Shown: positions 50,205 through 60,301 of the stretch, piece after piece
How positions within the stretch are numbered: the first letter of the stretch is position 1
How the letters are laid out: every line of letters starts with the position of its first letter
From: Haloterrigena turkmenica DSM 5511
Lineage (GTDB): Archaea; Halobacteriota; Halobacteria; Halobacteriales; Natrialbaceae
Length of the DNA: 64,000 nucleotides
Assembly (NCBI RefSeq): GCF_000025325.1
Contig: NC_013743.1
Span: forward strand, 1,674,001-1,738,000
Direction: 5' to 3'
The notes under the pieces: model-generated
Database searches by the model: none
Seen by the model: only the letters and a program-made list of their open reading frames with translations
What the model was told of the DNA's origin: nothing
Made by a program: the position numbers and the translations under genes

Positions 50205-51535
50205 CTACTCTTCTGTTTCCTCGAGTGAGTCGCTATCGGTGTCCTCGTCGGTCTCGTTTTCGCTTCGCTCGGCCGAGGGCACCGTGTCGTCCTGTGGCGT
50301 CTCGTCGGGATCGGCGTCGTGTTCCGCGTCGGTTGGAGACGATTCGAACCCTCGCGTCGGTGATTCACCCTGTCGGCCCTGTTCCTGCGCGATCGACTGA
50401 CGCTGTCGGCCGCGGTCGCCTCCGCGCCGGTCGGTGTCGATTCGCTGTGAGTACTGCTCTCGAGACTGGCCCTGCTGGGACTGCGGCTGGGTCTGCGTCC
50501 GCTGTTCGGTTCGCTGCGGCGGCTGGTGTCGTCCCTGCTCCTGCTGGGACGACCGGAATTGCGAGCCCCCCTGGTCGTGCTGAGACGACTGGAAGCCGCG
50601 CTCCTGCTGGCCGTACTGACCCTGCGTCTCGGACGGGCTCTGCATGGGCGTGCGGATCGACGGCCCTGCTGTGTCTCCGTTTCCATCTGTTCGCCCTGTG
50701 ACGGACTCCGATACCCGGGCTGACCCTGTGACTCGTAGCCGGTCTCCGACTGGCCGGACTGGGGCTGGTTCCGTCCCATCGTTCCGGCCGCCTCGCCGCC
50801 GTAGGTCTGCTCCTGGGAAACCCACTCGCCGGTCTGTGGATACTGTTGCCGTGTCGACTGCTGGCTGCGACCGCCCATCTGCTGGCCAGTCGGCTGCTCA
50901 CCCGTCCGTTGGCTACCCATCTGCTGTGAGCGATCGCCCATCCCCTGACTCGAGTGGCCGGGTTGCTGGCTTCCCATCTGCCGGCCGCCCGTCGGTTGGT
51001 TGGTCATCCGACCGCCGGTCTCCTGTGGGTTCCACTGGCCACCCGTCCGACCGCCGGATTGCTGGCCGCCCATCCGCTGTCCGTTCGGCTGCTGGCCGCC
51101 CATCTGGTGACTGCTCGTTCCCGTCGGCTGCATGCCGCCGGTCATTCCCTGCTGGCCCACGCCCTGGCTCGCGTGCTCCATTTGCTGTCCGGCCCGCTCC
51201 ATCTGCTGGCCCATTTCCATCCCCGGCTGGGCGGCGGCCTGCATTCCCTTCTCCATCGCTCGCTCCATGTCCGGCACGACGGCCTCGAGACCCTGCAGAT
51301 AGCTCTGCATCATCGACTGGGTGAACTGCTGGCCCGGAAACCCCTGCATCATCGACTTCGTCATCTCGAGGCCCTGCTGCTGGGCCGTCTCCTGCCACTG
51401 CATCGCGCTCAGGGCCATCCGGGCCATGTTCCGCTGGAGATCGATCGCCTGCTCGATGGCCTCCTGGCCCTGATTCATCGTCGTCTGCTGTAGTCGCTCC
51501 GTCGACTCCTGGGTGGACTGCTGGTGATCTGTCAT
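50205..51535 (-). pseudogene. Q/G-rich protein gene with an internal frameshift
   Basis: The start ATG at 51535 begins a helical domain (LQQTTMNQGQEAIEQAIDLQ, ARMALSAMQWQETAQQQGLE) of about 110 residues, reminiscent of phasin-like amphipathic helices but not assigned. A long Gln/Gly/Ser/Met-rich disordered part follows. Near 50661-50670 (a GGGCC tract on the minus strand) the frame shifts by one. The protein sense continues in another frame as PSETQGQYGQQERGFQSSQH to the acidic end SLEETEE at 50205. Frame 1 alone runs to 50027 with an Arg-rich tail unlike haloarchaeal protein. A sequencing error, a real mutation or programmed slippage are all possible. A hairpin (51544-51560) overlaps the region just upstream of the start. 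Confidence 0.7.
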
Positions 51536-51543
51536 GGTGTACT

Positions 51544-51560
51544 CGAGGAGTTACTCCTCG
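51544..51560 (-). promoter_or_regulatory. Hairpin containing a Shine-Dalgarno-like GGAG next to the start
   Basis: CGAGGAGTTACTCCTCG forms an inverted repeat with an 8-bp stem, ending 9 nt upstream of the start codon at 51535. On the mRNA it would hide the GGAG in a stem. Confidence 0.4.
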
Positions 51561-51816
51561 CCGGCACGGGCGACGGAACTCGCAATAAAGGGCCTCGTCA
51601 GTTCCGCGCAGTAGGCCGCGACCAACTCCTGAAACAGCGTTCCGTGGACGAACGAGGGCGAGAAACGAGGCACAAGGAGCGCGCCGCACCGCCGAACGCG
51701 TCGCGCAATAGTGTTATTGTGCCATCATGAACGAGGCAGGCGATAATCGGCCACGATAGCGACGGTCGTCGCGGTAATATGCGCTTGGATGGCCCGCTCG
51801 AGGCAAGGTGAGCGGA

Positions 51817-52656
51817 CTACGACTCGGAACTCGGTTCGCCGTGGGTGACCCCCTCTCGCTCGTCGGCCCGCCGCCGTCGCAGCGCCGCCCGTGCGTTGCT
51901 GGCTTCGTAGCCGAAGAAGACGCCGTTTCCGTACTCCTCGGCGACCTCGAGGGCGTGGATCAGGTTGTCGACGTCGACGTTTACCGCGTACAATTCGATA
52001 TTGAACGGCGTTTCGAGCGCGCTCTCGAACCCCTTCGCGATCGTTTCGAGCCAGTAGGTCGTTTCGTAGGCGGTATCGTAGAGCGGGACAACGAACTCGT
52101 CGACGTACTCCTCGATGGCCTCGAGGTCGATGCCGGCCCGCTCGTAGAGGTGGCCGGGGTAGGGGTCGGGGTAGAGAGTCATGTAGACGTCGCCGGGGAT
52201 GCGGTCGGCGGCCTCGGCGACGAACTCGGTGATGACGCTCGCGCGCCACTGGTCCCGGTCGTCATACTCGCTTTCGGCGAAGCGCTGCTCGCAGATGCCA
52301 CAGCGACAGTACTCGGCCCGCGGGAAGCCGATATCGTCGAGTCGGACGTCCGGATTCGCCTCGACGCAGTCGTCGATAATCTCGAACAGCCCCTCGCGGT
52401 AGTCCTCTCGGGAGGGACAGATGTAGGCCCAGTCGAAGTACTCCCGCTCGCGGTCGGCCGGTCGGCCCATATCGTCGACGGGGACCAGCGACGGGTCGGC
52501 GTCCGCGGCGGCGTTGTCGCCGAAACAGGAGACCATGTTCACGCCGTCCTCGATGGGGTCGGCGGACCGGCCGGTCACGTCCTTGACCTCGTAGAAGCCG
52601 CGGTCGAACTCCGGCCAGCGGACCTCTTCAGCGTTACGCGTGACGACGCCGTACAT
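51817..52656 (-). CDS. TIM-barrel-like protein with Cys cluster, glycosidase-type
   Basis: A 279-residue soluble protein. REYFDWAYICPSREDYREGL and DVRLDDIGFPRAEYCRCGIC suggest an alpha/beta barrel with the (strand-ending) Asp/Glu pattern of hypothetical glycoside hydrolases. AEYCRCGICEQRF has three Cys (CxCxxC) after the strand, which is odd for a glycosidase. MTLYPDPYPGHLYERAG and the end of the barrel complete the fold. I do not recognise a named family. Monocistronic on the minus strand. Confidence 0.72.
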   Translation of the reverse strand: MYGVVTRNAEEVRWPEFDRGFYEVKDVTGRSADPIEDGVNMVSCFGDNAAADADPSLVPVDDMGRPADREREYFDWAYICPSREDYREGLFEIIDDCVEANPDVRLDDIGFPRAEYCRCGICEQRFAESEYDDRDQWRASVITEFVAEAADRIPGDVYMTLYPDPYPGHLYERAGIDLEAIEEYVDEFVVPLYDTAYETTYWLETIAKGFESALETPFNIELYAVNVDVDNLIHALEVAEEYGNGVFFGYEASNARAALRRRRADEREGVTHGEPSSES

Positions 52657-52793
52657 ACCTCCGCGTACGGCGCCGTTCCTGTAAGCCGTTCGGATTCGAA
52701 CGAAAATCTAGCCGGCGAGTCGCGGGCTCGAGGAGAAACCGTCGGTAGTCGCCGAGCGACGAACGCCGACTCGCCCTCGAGCGGTAAACGGGA

Positions 52794-52913
52794 TTATTCG
52801 GCCGGTTCGTACTCGATTTCCTCGATATCGACGTCAGAAGAGCCGCCACTGACGACTTTCCAGAGGACGACGATAGCGAACAGGGCAACCAGGAGCTTCA
52901 CTGTACGGGACAT
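52794..52913 (-). CDS. 39-residue single-helix membrane protein
   Basis: MSRTVKLLVALFAIVVLWKV is a membrane helix at the N terminus, followed by VSGGSSDVDIEEIEYEPAE. The helix-then-acidic-tail layout is common for small haloarchaeal membrane proteins. Function is unknown. It is divergent from nothing and sits alone between the TIM-barrel gene and pyrI. Confidence 0.55.
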   Translation of the reverse strand: MSRTVKLLVALFAIVVLWKVVSGGSSDVDIEEIEYEPAE

Positions 52914-53032
52914 GTACAGTATACCGGTCGCTCGGCAACCACTTAGATATTCTGGATAACGCTCTAGAAATGAAGAAACGATTGCCGGTTCTAGGGAACC
53001 GTCGCCGTTCGGCGAGACACCGGTAGCGGGCC

Positions 53033-53518
53033 TCAGGTGTCGATCAGCGCGGCGATCTCGTCCCGAACGATCGTCCCGCAGTAGTCACACCGCACGCCCT
53101 CCTCGAGCACCTCGAACCGGGAGTCGACCGGCTCGCCGCTGGTCGTGATACAGCCGGCGTTCGGACAGGACAGCACCCCTTCGACGATCTCCGGCGGCTC
53201 GACGCGGTGTTTCTCGATCACCTCGTAGTCGCGAACGATGTTGATCGTCGCATCGGGCGCGATCAGCGAGAGCACGTCGACCTCGTCCTGGCTCAACTCG
53301 CGGCCCTCGACCTTCACGATGTCCTTGCGCGCGAGTCGGTCCGACGGGACGTTCATGCCGACGGAAACCTCCTCGCCCTCGCTGCCGTCGATGCCGAGGA
53401 TCGCCAGCACGTTTAGCGCCTGTCCCCCGCGGACGTGGTCGATCACGGTCCCGCTCCGGATCTTGCTGACCCGCAGTTCGTGCTCGTCGCCGTCGTGGTG
53501 GTCGTGATCGTCACTCAT
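53033..53518 (-). CDS. pyrI: Aspartate carbamoyltransferase regulatory subunit
   Basis: A 161-residue PyrI. The N-terminal nucleotide-binding part has [20 protein letters not shown] and [20 protein letters not shown]. The C-terminal zinc domain has CPNAGC near residue 112 and CDYCG near residue 146 (four Cys). It mediates allosteric control by nucleotides in the ATCase holoenzyme. A His/Asp-rich N-terminal extension ([14 protein letters not shown]) is unusual. It overlaps the catalytic-subunit gene by 8 bp. Confidence 0.94.
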   Translation of the reverse strand: MSDDHDHHDGDEHELRVSKIRSGTVIDHVRGGQALNVLAILGIDGSEGEEVSVGMNVPSDRLARKDIVKVEGRELSQDEVDVLSLIAPDATINIVRDYEVIEKHRVEPPEIVEGVLSCPNAGCITTSGEPVDSRFEVLEEGVRCDYCGTIVRDEIAALIDT

Positions 53519-54464
53519 CGGACCCACCTCCGAGTCGGTCGGCCGCTCCGTCGTCGCTCAAGAGCAGATCCAGCAGCGCCATCCGGACCGGCACGCCGTT
53601 GTGGGCCTGGTCGAAGTAGGCCGCGTGGTCGGTCTCGTCGATCTCCGGCGCGATCTCGTCGACGCGGGGCAGCGGGTGCATGATCGTCAGGTCGTCGCCG
53701 GCCGCCTCGAGCGTCTCGGAACCGATCTGGTACTCGCCGGCGACCTTCTGGTACTCCTGCTCGTCGGGGAACCGCTCGCGCTGGATCCGGGTGACGTAGA
53801 GGACGTCCAGCGACGGGAGGACCTCCTCGAGTGACTCGTGTTCGCGGATGCCGGCACCGCCGTCTTCCTGGTGGAGGTCGTAGACGACCTCGCGGGGCAG
53901 TCGGAGGCTCTCCGGGCTGATGAAGTGCTGCTGGGCGTCGAAGTTCGTCAGCGCGTGGGCCAGCGAGTGGACGGTTCGGCCGTACTTCAGATCGCCCATG
54001 ATCCCGATCGTGAGGTCGTCCAGCCCAGCGTTCTCCCGGATGGTGTATAGATCGAGCATCGTCTGGCTGGGGTGATGGCCCGCCCCGTCGCCCGCGTTGA
54101 CCAGCGGAACGTCGACGAACTCGCTGGCCATCGTCGCCGATCCCTGCTTGGGATGGCGCAGGACGAGCGCGTCGGTGTACCCCTCGATGACCCGGACGGT
54201 GTCGGCGAGTGTCTCTCCCTTCTTGACGCTCGAGGACTCGACCGACCCCATGTCGACGACGTCGCCGCCGAGCCGTTTCATCGCGGTCTCGAAGCTCATC
54301 TTCGTGCGCGTGCTCGGTTCGAAAAAGAGGAGGCCGAGCAACGTGTTCGTGTGCCGGTCGGCGACGGCCGACGGATCGGCGTCGATCTCGGCCGCGCGGT
54401 CGAGGATGGTCTCGATATCCCCCCGCGTGAGTTGTTTGCTCGTGATGAGGTGATCGTGGCGCAT
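53511..54464 (-). CDS. pyrB: Aspartate carbamoyltransferase catalytic subunit
   Basis: A 317-residue PyrB that joins carbamoyl phosphate and aspartate in pyrimidine synthesis. The carbamoyl-phosphate signature is [18 protein letters not shown] near residue 44, with [11 protein letters not shown] near residue 79, [10 protein letters not shown] near residue 130 and [11 protein letters not shown] near residue 265. The ATG at 54464 begins [20 protein letters not shown]. Translationally coupled to pyrI. Confidence 0.95.
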   Translation of the reverse strand: MRHDHLITSKQLTRGDIETILDRAAEIDADPSAVADRHTNTLLGLLFFEPSTRTKMSFETAMKRLGGDVVDMGSVESSSVKKGETLADTVRVIEGYTDALVLRHPKQGSATMASEFVDVPLVNAGDGAGHHPSQTMLDLYTIRENAGLDDLTIGIMGDLKYGRTVHSLAHALTNFDAQQHFISPESLRLPREVVYDLHQEDGGAGIREHESLEEVLPSLDVLYVTRIQRERFPDEQEYQKVAGEYQIGSETLEAAGDDLTIMHPLPRVDEIAPEIDETDHAAYFDQAHNGVPVRMALLDLLLSDDGAADRLGGGSDE

Positions 54465-54615
54465 TCGTTCGTGTTGGGACCTGCCTCCACCTTGAATCTC
54501 TCCCTTCGGCGACGATCCCATCGCGAACCGAACCGATCCCGCGACAGTCTCTCGATCGCGAACTAAACGGAAGCCAAAGAGTTATGCGGCCGCTGCGGTA
54601 ATTGGTCTCAATTGT

Positions 54616-55242
54616 ATGGTCGGTCGGCTGGACACCGGAATCGACGTGCTGGACCGAAAGCTCGATGGCGGGCTCCCACCGGGATGTATCGTCGCGTACA
54701 CCGCCGATCCAGCCAGCCAGTCGGAGCTGCTCCTCTACGAGCTCACCGCCGCCCGAGGCACCCTCTATCTTACGACCGAGCGCTCCGACGACGCCGTCCG
54801 CCACGCGATCGAGAGCTCCCCCTCGGAGGTCGGCAGTCCGACCGTCCGCCAGGTCACCGGCGACGCCCCTCTCGAGGAGGCGACGCGGCTCATCGGCGCG
54901 CTCCCGGACGGCGCGAACCTCATCATCGACACGATGGACGTCTTAGAGCGGACCGACACCGACGACTACATCGAATTTCTCAACGAGCTCAAGTCGCAGA
55001 TGCTCGAGACCGGCTCGATCGCCGTCCTCCACTGTCTGAAAGGCGGTGACGAGCCGGCGAACCGGTCGCGGACGTACCACGCCGTCGACGCCGTCTTCGA
55101 CCTCCGAACCGAAATCGCCGGCACGGAACTCGAGAACCACCTCACGGTCCCGAAGTTCCGCGGCGGCAGCCAGCCGACCGAGGCGATTAAACTCGAGTTG
55201 ACCGAGGAAGTGGCAATCGACACGAGCCGCGACATCGCCTGA
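54616..55242 (+). CDS. RadA/KaiC-like protein with degenerate P-loop
   Basis: A 208-residue protein. It starts with LDTGIDVLDRKLDGGLPPGC, the entry to a RecA-fold domain of the RAD55/KaiC group. The Walker A position reads YTADPASQSELLLYELTAAR instead of GxxxxGKT, so nucleotide binding is doubtful. NLIIDTMDVLERTDTDDYIE holds a Walker B-like Asp. Members of this haloarchaeal group regulate transcription or signalling, but the role is unknown. It follows pyrB divergently. Confidence 0.75.
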   Translation: MVGRLDTGIDVLDRKLDGGLPPGCIVAYTADPASQSELLLYELTAARGTLYLTTERSDDAVRHAIESSPSEVGSPTVRQVTGDAPLEEATRLIGALPDGANLIIDTMDVLERTDTDDYIEFLNELKSQMLETGSIAVLHCLKGGDEPANRSRTYHAVDAVFDLRTEIAGTELENHLTVPKFRGGSQPTEAIKLELTEEVAIDTSRDIA

Positions 55243-55275
55243 TCGGGGGCCGAACGCGGCGGGGCCAGCCGTCCG

Positions 55276-55809
55276 CTACACCTCCTGTTCGGGCGTCGTG
55301 AACGGCGTGATCGCGGCCGTCCGCTCGGTCACCGTCGCCGTTCGCAGAATATACGCGAACAGCAGCGCGAGGGGGAACGAGCCCACCGCCGCGGCGATCG
55401 GAAACACGATCCGCTGGAGCGGTCGCCCGAACGTCGGCCCCGACAGCCCGGTCCGGTTCATGACCGACTCGACCGCCTCGCGGTAGGCGACGGTCTCCTC
55501 GATTTCGGACTCGAGGTCGCCCGGCGACTGCAGCTCCCGCGAAAGCAACAGCTGATTAATCGAGACGACGACCGTGATCAGCGTGAAGTTCCCCGAGATC
55601 AGCCCACTGAATGCGTAGAACAGCGACTGGGGGTCGGCCAGCGGCGCGAGGTTGCTGACCGTGAGGGACAGCAACGCCAGCGCGAACGCGGCCGCGAGAA
55701 CCGCCGCGAGCAGGAACCGATTGCCGTCGAGCAGGATCCACTGTTTCAGATCGTCGATCCCGATGCCGGAGACCGGATTCGCGTCGCTCTCGCCAGTCGA
55801 ATCGACCAT
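55276..55809 (-). CDS. Uncharacterised membrane protein (three helices)
   Basis: A 177-residue protein with helices near residues 32-55 (FLLAAVLAAAFALALLSLTV), 63-95 (ending GNFTLITVVVSINQLLLSRE) and 133-160 (IVFPIAAAVGSFPLALLFAY). No family recognised. It faces the RadA-like gene convergently. Confidence 0.68.
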   Translation of the reverse strand: MVDSTGESDANPVSGIGIDDLKQWILLDGNRFLLAAVLAAAFALALLSLTVSNLAPLADPQSLFYAFSGLISGNFTLITVVVSINQLLLSRELQSPGDLESEIEETVAYREAVESVMNRTGLSGPTFGRPLQRIVFPIAAAVGSFPLALLFAYILRTATVTERTAAITPFTTPEQEV

Positions 55810-55939
55810 CCGTCGGTGACGCGGTACGGGCCTGCGGGCGAAAAATCCGATCCGCGCACGTGCACGTCCGGGTGTCGATCAGGGACCGCAAAACGACGGT
55901 CGGTTACGGCGCGATACGAAATCGAGAGCGGACGAGCGG

Positions 55940-56905
55940 TTACTCCTCGGCGCCTTCGAGCTCTTCGACGATCTCGTCGGCGTCGACGTCGGCGTCCTCG
56001 AGGGCTTCCTCGATGTCGCCGCCGCCCATGCCGCCCATACCGCCCATCATACCGCCCATTCCGCCCATGCCCATGCCGTCGATGACTTCCTGGACGATGA
56101 CGCGGTCGACGCCGATCTGGTCGATGATCTGCTGTCCGATCTGCTGTTTGCCCATCATCCACTGCTGGTTCATCGTCATCTGGGGCGTGGCCTCGAGGTA
56201 GAGCGTCTCCTTCTCGACGGTTTCGGTCTCGAACTCGGGCTCTGCGTCCTCGTCGTCCTCGTCGGGCTCGACGGGGACCTCTTCCTCGACCTCGTCCGTC
56301 TCGATCCAGAGCTCGGGCTCCATCCCGAGGAACATCTCGAACAGGCCGGCGGCCTGCTTCTCGCGGTCGTCGACCTCGCCGAGAATCTCGTACTCGTACT
56401 CGACGTCCTCGCCGGCGAGCGGGTGGTTGAAGTCGACGCGGGCGCGGCCGCCGATGATCGTGCTGATGTAGCCCTGCTGGCCGTCGATCTGCACGTTCGC
56501 ACCGGGGTAGCGGTCGTCCTCGTCGATCTTCTCGGCGCTGACGGTCTGGACGTCGTCGGGGTCGTACTCGCCGAAGGCCTCCTCGGCGGGCACGGTCACG
56601 GTCCCCTCGTCACCGGGCTCGGAGCCGATGATGTCGTCTTCGACGGCCCCGAAGATGTGGCCCTCGCCGAGGACGATCGTCCGCGGCTTGAACTCCTGGC
56701 CCTGGTCGTCGACACCTTCCTCCTCGGCGACCTCGGGATCGGTCGTGTCGACCAGCTGGTCGTCGTCGGCGGTGTACGCGGTATACTCTAGTTCGACGAA
56801 GTCGCCCTCCTGAAGCCCCTCGGCCTCGTCGGCGCCTTCGTCCTCTACTTCTGCTTCGACGTCATCGGCCTGCTCCTCGAGCTCGGCCTCCTGTTCCTCG
56901 GTCAT
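55940..56905 (-). CDS. FKBP-type prolyl isomerase (SlyD-like) with Met/Gly tail
   Basis: A 321-residue peptidyl-prolyl isomerase. After an acidic leader, GDFVELEYTAYTADDDQLVD begins the FKBP domain; RTIVLGEGHIFGAVEDDIIG and GGRARVDFNHPLAGEDVEYE (the insert-in-flap region) match the SlyD-type archaeal family. The last part has about 20 residues rich in Met and Gly (GMGMGGMGGMMGGMGGMGGG), comparable to metal-binding or chaperone tails. It acts as a folding catalyst. Divergent from the CYTH gene. Confidence 0.9.
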   Translation of the reverse strand: MTEEQEAELEEQADDVEAEVEDEGADEAEGLQEGDFVELEYTAYTADDDQLVDTTDPEVAEEEGVDDQGQEFKPRTIVLGEGHIFGAVEDDIIGSEPGDEGTVTVPAEEAFGEYDPDDVQTVSAEKIDEDDRYPGANVQIDGQQGYISTIIGGRARVDFNHPLAGEDVEYEYEILGEVDDREKQAAGLFEMFLGMEPELWIETDEVEEEVPVEPDEDDEDAEPEFETETVEKETLYLEATPQMTMNQQWMMGKQQIGQQIIDQIGVDRVIVQEVIDGMGMGGMGGMMGGMGGMGGGDIEEALEDADVDADEIVEELEGAEE

Positions 56906-56999
56906 ACGTTGTACGTCCCGCCGTCTACATTTAAGGACGACGCTTTTGCGCGAGCGGGAGAACGACCGATACTTACGGCCGGTCCGCGTGCGCTCACCC

Positions 57000-57542
57000 A
57001 TGTACGAGGTCGAAGTGAAGGTTCCCGCGGATCTCGAGGCCGTCCGGGATCGCCTCGAGGATCTCGGCGCGACTCGAAAGCGGACCGTCGTGCAGGCGGA
57101 TACGTACTACGACGCGCCCCACCGGTCGTTCCCCGAGACCGACGAGGCCTTGCGCATCCGACGGGAGTCGTCCGACGGCGCGGGCGCCGAGAGCCGGATC
57201 ACCTACAAGGGACCGCTGCTGGACGACGAGTCCAAGAGCCGCGAGGAGTTCGAGACCGGCGTCGGCGACGGCGAGACGATGGACGCCGTCCTGACGAGCC
57301 TCGGCTTCGAGGCGGCCGCGACGGTCCGCAAGGAACGCGAGCGTTACGGGCTCGAAGGCTACACCGTCACTCTCGACGCGGTCGACGACGTCGGCGAGTA
57401 CGTCGAGGTCGAGACCGAGGTCGCCGAGGAGGTCGACCTCGAGTCGGCCCGCGAGGGGGCCTACGAGATCCTCGAGCGACTCGAGCTCGATCCGGACGAC
57501 CAGCTCAGGACCTCATATCTGGGGCTGTTGCTCGAGTCCTGA
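57000..57542 (+). CDS. CYTH-domain protein (class IV adenylate cyclase/thiamine triphosphatase-like)
   Basis: A 180-residue CYTH protein. The ExExK motif lies at the very start (MYEVEVKVP, E3-E5-K7), followed by DTYYDAPHRSFPETDEALRI and later EYVEVETEVAEEVDLESARE with the acidic metal-binding strands. It acts on triphosphates with Mg. Physiological substrate in archaea is unknown. The start is fixed by the ExExK motif; the upstream extension to 56946 is not CYTH-like. Confidence 0.88.
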   Translation: MYEVEVKVPADLEAVRDRLEDLGATRKRTVVQADTYYDAPHRSFPETDEALRIRRESSDGAGAESRITYKGPLLDDESKSREEFETGVGDGETMDAVLTSLGFEAAATVRKERERYGLEGYTVTLDAVDDVGEYVEVETEVAEEVDLESAREGAYEILERLELDPDDQLRTSYLGLLLES

Positions 57543-57649
57543 GTCGACCCGTTTGTGACGGCTGGACGCACGATAACTCCTGTCAGTTATGATCGGACTG
57601 TGAAATCATATCCGCAAGTTATAGAACGACGCTCCGCCAATCCCCGGTA

Positions 57650-58855
57650 ATGAGCGAGCGGAACATTCGGGTCGAGTCGATCGACCGTCAGGCAGTGGAA
57701 GACCAGGAAGTCGAAGTCGTCGAGCGAAAGGGGATCGGCCATCCCGATTCGATCTGTGACGGGGTCGCCGAGGCCGTCGCCGGCGCGCTGGCCCGCGAGT
57801 ACATCGACCGCGTGGGAGAAGTGCTGCACTTCAACACCGACGAGACGCAACTCGTCGCCGGCCGGGCCGCGCCCGCCTTCGGCGGCGGCGAGGTCGTCGA
57901 TCCCATCTATCTCCTGATCGTCGGCCGCGCGACCAAGAGCTACGAGGGCCAGACCATCCCCGCCGAGACCATCGCGCTGCGGGCTGCCCGCGACTACCTG
58001 TCGGAGACGATCCCGCAACTCGAGCTCGGCGAGGACATCGTCGTCGACGTCAAGCTCGGCGAGGGCAGTGGCGACCTCCAAGAGGTCTTCGGCGAAGACG
58101 AGGTGTCCGTCCCGATGGCCAACGACACGAGCTACGGCGTCGGCCACGCCCCGCTGACCGAAACCGAGCAGATCGTCCTCGAGACCGAGCGGCGGCTCAA
58201 CGGCGAGTTCGCAGACGAGAATCCGTATCTGGGTCCCGACGTGAAGATCATGGGTAAGCGCGAGGGCGACCGGATCGACGTCACCGTCGCGGCGGCGATG
58301 ATCGACGAGTACATCGCGGACATGGACGCGTACGCCGACGCCGTCGACGAGGTGCAGGCGTTCGTCGAGGAGATCTCCGGGGAGTACACCGACCGCGAGG
58401 TCGCCGTCCACGTTAACAACGCCGACGACTACGACGAGGGCTCGATCTACCTCACCGTGACCGGCACCTCCGCCGAGCAGGGCGACGACGGCTCCGTCGG
58501 CCGGGGCAACCGCGCCAACGGCCTGATCACGCCCAACCGATCGATGTCGATGGAGGCGACCAGCGGCAAGAACCCCGTCAACCACATCGGGAAGATCTAC
58601 AACCTGCTCTCGACGGAGATCGCCGAATCGGTCGTCGACGACGTCGACGAGATCCGCGACCTGCGCGTCCGACTGCTCTCCCAGATCGGCCGCCCGATCG
58701 ACCGGCCCCACGTCGCCGACGTCGAGCTGGTCACCGAGGAGGGCGTCGCGGTCGGCGACGTCGAGGACGACGTCGAGGCCATCGTCGACGAGGAACTCGC
58801 CAACGTCACGGACATCACTCGCCGCGTGATCGACGGCGAGCTTTCGACGTTCTGA
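57650..58855 (+). CDS. Archaeal S-adenosylmethionine synthetase
   Basis: A 401-residue methionine adenosyltransferase of the archaeal type, making SAM from methionine and ATP. Typical segments: [20 protein letters not shown] (residues 24-43), [40 protein letters not shown] around residue 157, [20 protein letters not shown] around residue 286 and [20 protein letters not shown]. Length is normal. It is monocistronic. Confidence 0.95.
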   Translation: MSERNIRVESIDRQAVEDQEVEVVERKGIGHPDSICDGVAEAVAGALAREYIDRVGEVLHFNTDETQLVAGRAAPAFGGGEVVDPIYLLIVGRATKSYEGQTIPAETIALRAARDYLSETIPQLELGEDIVVDVKLGEGSGDLQEVFGEDEVSVPMANDTSYGVGHAPLTETEQIVLETERRLNGEFADENPYLGPDVKIMGKREGDRIDVTVAAAMIDEYIADMDAYADAVDEVQAFVEEISGEYTDREVAVHVNNADDYDEGSIYLTVTGTSAEQGDDGSVGRGNRANGLITPNRSMSMEATSGKNPVNHIGKIYNLLSTEIAESVVDDVDEIRDLRVRLLSQIGRPIDRPHVADVELVTEEGVAVGDVEDDVEAIVDEELANVTDITRRVIDGELSTF

Positions 58856-58991
58856 GACGGTCGATTCGCCTCTTTGCGGATCGATATTCGGCCGCTCGAG
58901 GCGGTCTCTACCGCCGGTTCCGACAGATCCTTGAGCCCCAACGCGTTGCTATGTAGGTAGCGACTACCGAGATTCTCGAGAGCGATCGCCA

Positions 58992-60233
58992 GTGAAACTG
59001 CCCTCCACCGTCACCGGTTCCAATCGCGTCGTCCTCGCCGTCGTCGCCAGTACCTTCTTCGTCGGCTTCGGCGGCGGCGTGGTCTTTCCGATCCTGCCGA
59101 ACCTGGGTACGGTACTGGGTATCTCTCCGTTTCTGGTCGGCCTGATCCTGAGCGCCAACCGGATCACGCGGCTCGTGGCCAACGCGCCGGCGGGCGTGCT
59201 CATCGATCGCATCGGCACCCGAACGCCGTTCGTCGCGGGGCTGGCGATCGAGGGGTTGGCGACGTTCGGCTACGTCGTCGCCATCGTCTCGTCGTTCCCG
59301 GAGGGCTGGTTCATGCTCGCCCGCGTGTGTTGGGGGATCGGCAGCGCCCTCGTCTTCGCGACCGCCTACACGATCACAGCGGACGTCAGCGAGGCCGACT
59401 CGCGGGGGACCAGCATGGGAATCGTCCGCGCGGGAATTACCTTCGGCTTCCCCGCGGGGCTGGTCATGGGCGGGGTCGTCAGCGACCTCTGGGGGAACGT
59501 CGAGGCGTTCGTCCTCGCGGCCTCGTTCGCTGGCCTGGCGAGTATCATCGCCTACCTGATCGTCCCCGAGACCCACGTCGAGGGCGAACAGCGCGCGGTC
59601 AAACCCTGGGACGTCGAGCGGAGCCTCCCGGCGCTGACGATCGGCCTCGTCAACTTCGGGCTCTACTTCGCGTACATCGGCGTCCTCTTCTCGACGCTGG
59701 TGCTCTTGATCGACGTGCGCGCCATCTCCATCTTCGGGCTCGACGCACAGGGCTCCTCGGGGATGCTGATGGCCGTCACCGTGCTGTCGGGGTCGGTGTT
59801 CACCCTCGGCGGCGGCGCGCTCTCCGACTCGGTCGGCGCGCGCGTCCCCGTCATGCTCGGCTTCCTCGTCACCTCCTGTGTCGGCTTCGCCGTCCTCGCC
59901 TTCGGCTCGAGCTTCGAGGTGCTGGTGCTGGCCTGCGTCCTGATCGGCGCCGGACAGGGCGGCGTCGGCGGCCCGCTGACGGCGCTGCTGGCCGACCTCA
60001 CGCCCGAGGAGCGGGTCGGCCGCGCGATGGGGACGAACAACGTCTTCGGCGACGTCGGCGGCGCGCTCGGGCCGCTCGTCTCGCTGCCGCTGATACAGGA
60101 CCTCGGGTTCGGGTTCGACGGCCTCTACGCCGCCAGCGCCGTCATCCCGATGCTCGCGGGGATCGTCCTCGTCGCCGGCATCTACGTCCACACCGGCCAC
60201 GTGAGTCCGACCGTCGGCGAATCGGTGAGTTGA
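58992..60233 (+). CDS. MFS transporter
   Basis: A 413-residue twelve-helix transporter starting at a GTG (VKLPSTVTGSNRVVLAVVAS). The A-motif-like loop reads GVLIDRIGTRTPFVAG near residue 68, with the second half GGALSDSVGARVPVMLG near residue 276. A wide set of small-residue helices and the DVGGALGPLVSLP segment are typical of drug/metabolite efflux MFS. Substrate not predictable. Confidence 0.87.
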   Translation: MKLPSTVTGSNRVVLAVVASTFFVGFGGGVVFPILPNLGTVLGISPFLVGLILSANRITRLVANAPAGVLIDRIGTRTPFVAGLAIEGLATFGYVVAIVSSFPEGWFMLARVCWGIGSALVFATAYTITADVSEADSRGTSMGIVRAGITFGFPAGLVMGGVVSDLWGNVEAFVLAASFAGLASIIAYLIVPETHVEGEQRAVKPWDVERSLPALTIGLVNFGLYFAYIGVLFSTLVLLIDVRAISIFGLDAQGSSGMLMAVTVLSGSVFTLGGGALSDSVGARVPVMLGFLVTSCVGFAVLAFGSSFEVLVLACVLIGAGQGGVGGPLTALLADLTPEERVGRAMGTNNVFGDVGGALGPLVSLPLIQDLGFGFDGLYAASAVIPMLAGIVLVAGIYVHTGHVSPTVGESVS

Positions 60234-60301
60234 ACCCTCGGATGTGCCCTCGAGTCCGTGCCTCGTAACCCCCTTATAGCTACGACCTGCTATCCACGTT
60301 C

